Shown: piece by piece, positions 13,940 to 16,626 of the stretch
Numbering within the stretch: position 1 is the stretch's first letter
Layout: every line of letters begins with the position of its first letter
NCBI GenBank assembly: GCA_964541075.1
Contig: CAZIPZ010000088.1
Location: forward strand, 1-16,626
Direction: 5' to 3'
From: CAZIPZ01 sp964541075
GTDB taxonomy: Bacteria > Acidobacteriota > Terriglobia > 20CM-2-55-15
Length of the DNA stretch: 16,626 bases
Position numbers and translations under genes: made by a program
Notes under the pieces: generated by a model
Seen by the model: only the letters and a program-made list of their open reading frames with translations
What the model was told of the DNA's origin: nothing
The model's database searches: none

Positions 13940-15018
13940 AGGCTTATACCCAGATTCCTCCGGGAACTCAGATCCTCGTCGGACGCGCCGCCCGTCGGCG
14001 CCGCGTTCTGGAGCGTGTGATCTGTTCGGTTTTCGAAGGCTGGTCGTACGAAGAAATCATCCTCCCGATTTTCGACTACTACGATGTTTTCATCAAGGGC
14101 ATGGGAACGGGCCTTGAGGAACAGATCTATCGCTTTATCGATCGCGAAGGAAACATCCTGGCATTGAGACCGGAGTTCACATCACTTGTTGCAAAAACCG
14201 CCGCTACGCGGTTGTCCTCCGCGCCGAAACCGATTCGCCTTTATTACTCGGGCGAGGTCCTGCGTTTTGAAAAACCTAAAGGTGGACGGCAGCGAGAGTT
14301 TGCCCAGATCGGCATCGAAAAGTTCGGCGGCGTGCAAAGAACCGCAGATGTCGAAGTTTTGCTGATGGCAGTGGAGGCATTTGACCGGCTCGGAATAGCG
14401 GATTTCCAAATCAATCTCGGAAGCGTGGACTTCTTCGGCGGAATTGTCGATCGCATTGATCTCCCGCATGATCAAGTCGCCGAACTGAAGGACGCTCTCA
14501 ACCTTAAAGACCAGTCGGGACTGGAAGCATTGCTCAAGCGGCTTCCTCTTGAAGAGCGGCGAAAAAATATCCTACGCAGCATCCCTCATCTAACCGGTGG
14601 ACGAGGGGTCATATCGGAAGCGCGGCAACTCGTGCGCAATCCAAGGTCGGTCAAGGCCCTCGACCATCTTGACGAAATCTGCTCAATCTTCGAACGCCTC
14701 AACCTCGCTCGTCATCTGACGATCGATTTGGGGGAAGTTCGAGGATTTGACTACTACACCGGAATTCTTTTCCGAGCGTACGTTCGTGATCTTGGCTTCG
14801 AGGTGGCCAGTGGCGGCCGGTATGACGGACTGCCAGGAGCATTTGGCCAGGATCTGCCCGCCGTGGGTTTCTCTTTTAGCCTGGATCGTCTCGAGCAGAT
14901 TGTCAGTCCGGACTGGGATGCGGCAGGACGCGAAAACCCGGCCGTCGACTCTGCGGACAGTTTCGAGCATGCGCTGGAGTTGAGACGCTCCGGCAAGGCG
15001 GTGAAGCTATGCTTGTAA
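13936..15018 (+). CDS. hisZ: ATP phosphoribosyltransferase regulatory subunit HisZ
   Basis: HisZ is a histidyl-tRNA synthetase paralogue that forms the complex with short HisG and confers histidine feedback. The 360-residue protein keeps class II synthetase-like blocks: YTQIPPGTQ near the N-terminus, LRPEFTSLVA (77-86), RLYYSGEVLRFE and REFAQIG (101-126), VRGFDYYTG (268-276), SGGRYDGL (292-299) and VGFSFSLDRLE (310-320). It stops soon after the catalytic core, at the point where a true HisRS would carry an anticodon-binding domain; this, with hisG following directly, decides for HisZ. It begins at an ATGA overlap with asd and overlaps hisG by ten bases (15009-15018). The VRGFDYYTG block is well preserved for a non-synthetase. 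Confidence 0.9.
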   Translation: MKAYTQIPPGTQILVGRAARRRRVLERVICSVFEGWSYEEIILPIFDYYDVFIKGMGTGLEEQIYRFIDREGNILALRPEFTSLVAKTAATRLSSAPKPIRLYYSGEVLRFEKPKGGRQREFAQIGIEKFGGVQRTADVEVLLMAVEAFDRLGIADFQINLGSVDFFGGIVDRIDLPHDQVAELKDALNLKDQSGLEALLKRLPLEERRKNILRSIPHLTGGRGVISEARQLVRNPRSVKALDHLDEICSIFERLNLARHLTIDLGEVRGFDYYTGILFRAYVRDLGFEVASGGRYDGLPGAFGQDLPAVGFSFSLDRLEQIVSPDWDAAGRENPAVDSADSFEHALELRRSGKAVKLCL

Positions 15019-15638
15019 TCGCTCTTTGCAAAGGAAGAAATCTCGATCCTTCGTTGGACATTCTTGGGCGCGCCGGAATTCGATTCACCGAGGACCTCGC
15101 ATCGTCTCGCAAACTGATCTTTGAATCCGAAGATGGACGGCATCGCGTAATCCTTTTGAAGCCTGTTGATGTCCCAACATATGTCGAATACGGAGCAGCA
15201 GATGTTGGGATCGCCGGCCGGGATGTCATCATGGAGTCGCGAGCAGATCTTCTGCAGCCGCTTGATCTGGACTTCGGCCATTGTAAAATCGCTGTAGCGG
15301 CGCCAGGCGGTGTTCACTCCATCAACGGCTCGGATCACCCGACCGTTCGCGTAGCGACAAAATATCCGCATATCACGCTTGATTACTTCACTTCTCGCGG
15401 AATACCGGTGGAGATCATTCCGTTGTCCGGCTCTATTGAACTGGCGCCACTAATCGGCCTTGCGGACCGGATCGTGGATCTTGTGGAGACCGGTCGAACC
15501 CTGAAAGAGAACGGACTTGAGGTTGTCGAAATCATCGCTGAAAGCTCGGCGAGACTGGTTGTCAACCGAGCGGGTTATCAGACAAAGCGTCAGCAGGTTC
15601 TGGATCTTATTCGCTCCCTTGAGAAGGTTGTTTCATGA
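15009..15638 (+). CDS. hisG: ATP phosphoribosyltransferase catalytic subunit HisG, short form
   Basis: Catalyses the first step of histidine synthesis, joining ATP and PRPP. At 209 residues it is the short HisGS form, which lacks the C-terminal histidine-binding domain of long HisG and needs HisZ. Visible blocks: ALCKGRNLD (5-13), DVGIAGRDV (65-73), VRVATKYP (113-120), and the family signature GSIELAPLIGLADRIVDLV (141-159) followed by ETGRTLKENGL. The start ATG lies inside the end of hisZ (10-base overlap), and the TGA overlaps the hisD ATG (15635-15638). Close coupling fits the fixed stoichiometry of a HisG-HisZ complex. Confidence 0.95.
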   Translation: MLVIALCKGRNLDPSLDILGRAGIRFTEDLASSRKLIFESEDGRHRVILLKPVDVPTYVEYGAADVGIAGRDVIMESRADLLQPLDLDFGHCKIAVAAPGGVHSINGSDHPTVRVATKYPHITLDYFTSRGIPVEIIPLSGSIELAPLIGLADRIVDLVETGRTLKENGLEVVEIIAESSARLVVNRAGYQTKRQQVLDLIRSLEKVVS

Positions 15639-16626
15639 GAATTGTTGACCTCACAGCTGGATTGGATACCAAGGGCGTCGACGCAGTGTTATTCGCAGAC
15701 GATTCCCAAAAAAAGGTCGATGCCGCGGTCTTGGAGATTCTCGATCAGGTGAAGACCAAGGGAGACGTAGCTCTTTGCGAGTACACCCAGCGCTTCGACG
15801 AATACACCATCCGTCCTGAGACCATGCGCGTTCCGCGGGAAGACATCGTCGAATATGCGGCCGGCGCAGATGACGAACTGGTGACCATTCTGCAAAAAGC
15901 GATCACCAATATTCGGGAGTATCACGAGCAGCAGGTCGAGGATTCATGGGAGTATTACGCCGGAGACGGCGTCCGCCTGGGCATCAGACTGACACCTCTT
16001 GAGCGGGCTGGAATTTACATTCCAGGCGGCAAGGCCGCCTATCCTTCCTCTGTCCTGATGAACGCGATTCCGGCTCAAGTTGCCGGCGTTGAACGCATCG
16101 TCGTCGTCACTCCTCCCCGGTCACTCGAAGAAAATCCATTGGTCGCAGCAGCCTTGAATTTGCTCAATCTGCATGAGGTTTACCGGATCGGTGGAGCGCA
16201 TTCCATCGGAGCGTTGGCTTACGGCACGGCAACCGTGCCTCGAGTGGACAAAATAGTCGGACCAGGAAACCAGTATGTGCAAACTGCCAAACGTCATGTC
16301 TATGGTGCGGTCGACATCGACATGATCGCAGGTCCCAGTGAAGTCGCCATCATAGCTGACGACACTAGCGATCCTTCCTGGGTCGCTGCGGACCTGCTCG
16401 CCCAAGCGGAGCATGACGAGATGGCGGGAGTGTGGCTTATCTGCTGGTCGAGGGAATTGGCTGCCGCTGTTTTCGACGAGGTTCAAGTTCAGTTGGAACT
16501 GCTTGATCGAAATTCAATCGCACGAACGGCAATCATCAATAACGGGGTTACCTTTCTTGTCGAATGTGAAGAGGATGCAATTGAACTCGTCAATCACATC
16601 GCGCCGGAGCATGTTGAAATCATGAT
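15635..16626 (+). CDS. hisD: Histidinol dehydrogenase HisD, 3'-truncated by the window edge
   Basis: Performs the last two oxidations of histidine synthesis, histidinol to histidine, with NAD and a zinc ion. About 330 residues are visible, and the frame is open to the last base; roughly 100 residues should follow. Conserved blocks: GIYIPGGKAAYPSSVLMN (126-143), VDKIVGPGNQYV (204-215), DMIAGPSEV (229-237), and LLAQAEHDE with the zinc ligands Q257 and H260. The catalytic pair E325-H326 lies in APEHVE just before the edge. The two further zinc ligands expected in the family (an Asp and a His) fall outside the window and cannot be checked. The ATG at 15635 overlaps the hisG stop. Confidence 0.96.
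   Translation, partial: MRIVDLTAGLDTKGVDAVLFADDSQKKVDAAVLEILDQVKTKGDVALCEYTQRFDEYTIRPETMRVPREDIVEYAAGADDELVTILQKAITNIREYHEQQVEDSWEYYAGDGVRLGIRLTPLERAGIYIPGGKAAYPSSVLMNAIPAQVAGVERIVVVTPPRSLEENPLVAAALNLLNLHEVYRIGGAHSIGALAYGTATVPRVDKIVGPGNQYVQTAKRHVYGAVDIDMIAGPSEVAIIADDTSDPSWVAADLLAQAEHDEMAGVWLICWSRELAAAVFDEVQVQLELLDRNSIARTAIINNGVTFLVECEEDAIELVNHIAPEHVEIM

Noticed and set aside
13936..15018. Histidyl-tRNA synthetase (hisS)
   Set aside because: The protein lacks an anticodon-binding domain, is 360 residues long and directly precedes a short-form hisG, all pointing to HisZ.

Overview
This 16.6 kb window reads as ordinary chromosome from a diderm (Gram-negative) bacterium with moderate GC content. 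LpxB shows that it makes lipid A, and Lgt shows that it makes lipoproteins. The fused AroD-AroE, the archaeal/fungal-type aspartate-semialdehyde dehydrogenase, the short HisG with HisZ, and the anti-sigma factor with an apparent TonB-like tail fit an Acidobacteriota-like soil or environmental lineage. That placement is inference; there is no rRNA here to test it. I see no tRNA, rRNA, insertion sequence, phage gene, CRISPR array or integrase.

Layout. (1) 1-1598, plus strand: the tail of an unrecognised protein, then lpxB. (2) 1567-5450, minus strand, transcribed right to left: a sugar-phosphate nucleotidyltransferase, a phosphohexomutase, an ECF sigma factor and its zinc-binding membrane anti-sigma factor. 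The last gene overlaps the 3' end of lpxB tail to tail. (3) 5522-7495, plus strand: pgsA, an AMMECR1-domain gene and lgt, all overlapping. (4) 7431-9341, minus strand: a secreted LysM protein whose 3' end overlaps lgt, preceded by a small metal-knuckle protein. (5) 9636 to the right edge, plus strand: an amino-acid biosynthesis operon, cysK-aroDE-thrB-asd-hisZ-hisG-hisD, with hisD running off the window.

How the parts fit. Regions 1 to 4 are dominated by envelope work: lipid A disaccharide, activated sugars, phosphatidylglycerol, lipoprotein diacylglyceryl transfer (which consumes phosphatidylglycerol), a wall-binding LysM protein, and a membrane-tethered sigma/anti-sigma switch that could sense envelope state. 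Region 5 joins four amino-acid pathways (Cys, aromatic, Thr/Met via aspartate semialdehyde, and His) on one strand. Most junctions in region 5 are 4-base ATGA overlaps, which suggests translational coupling.

I did not find a clearly new defence, mobile or RNA system. The best leads are protein-architecture and context ones: a duplicated C-terminal module in the LysM protein, a TonB-C-like domain on the anti-sigma factor, an uncharacterised CC/CPxH protein, AMMECR1 wedged between pgsA and lgt, and -10 boxes placed so close to start codons that two genes may be nearly leaderless.
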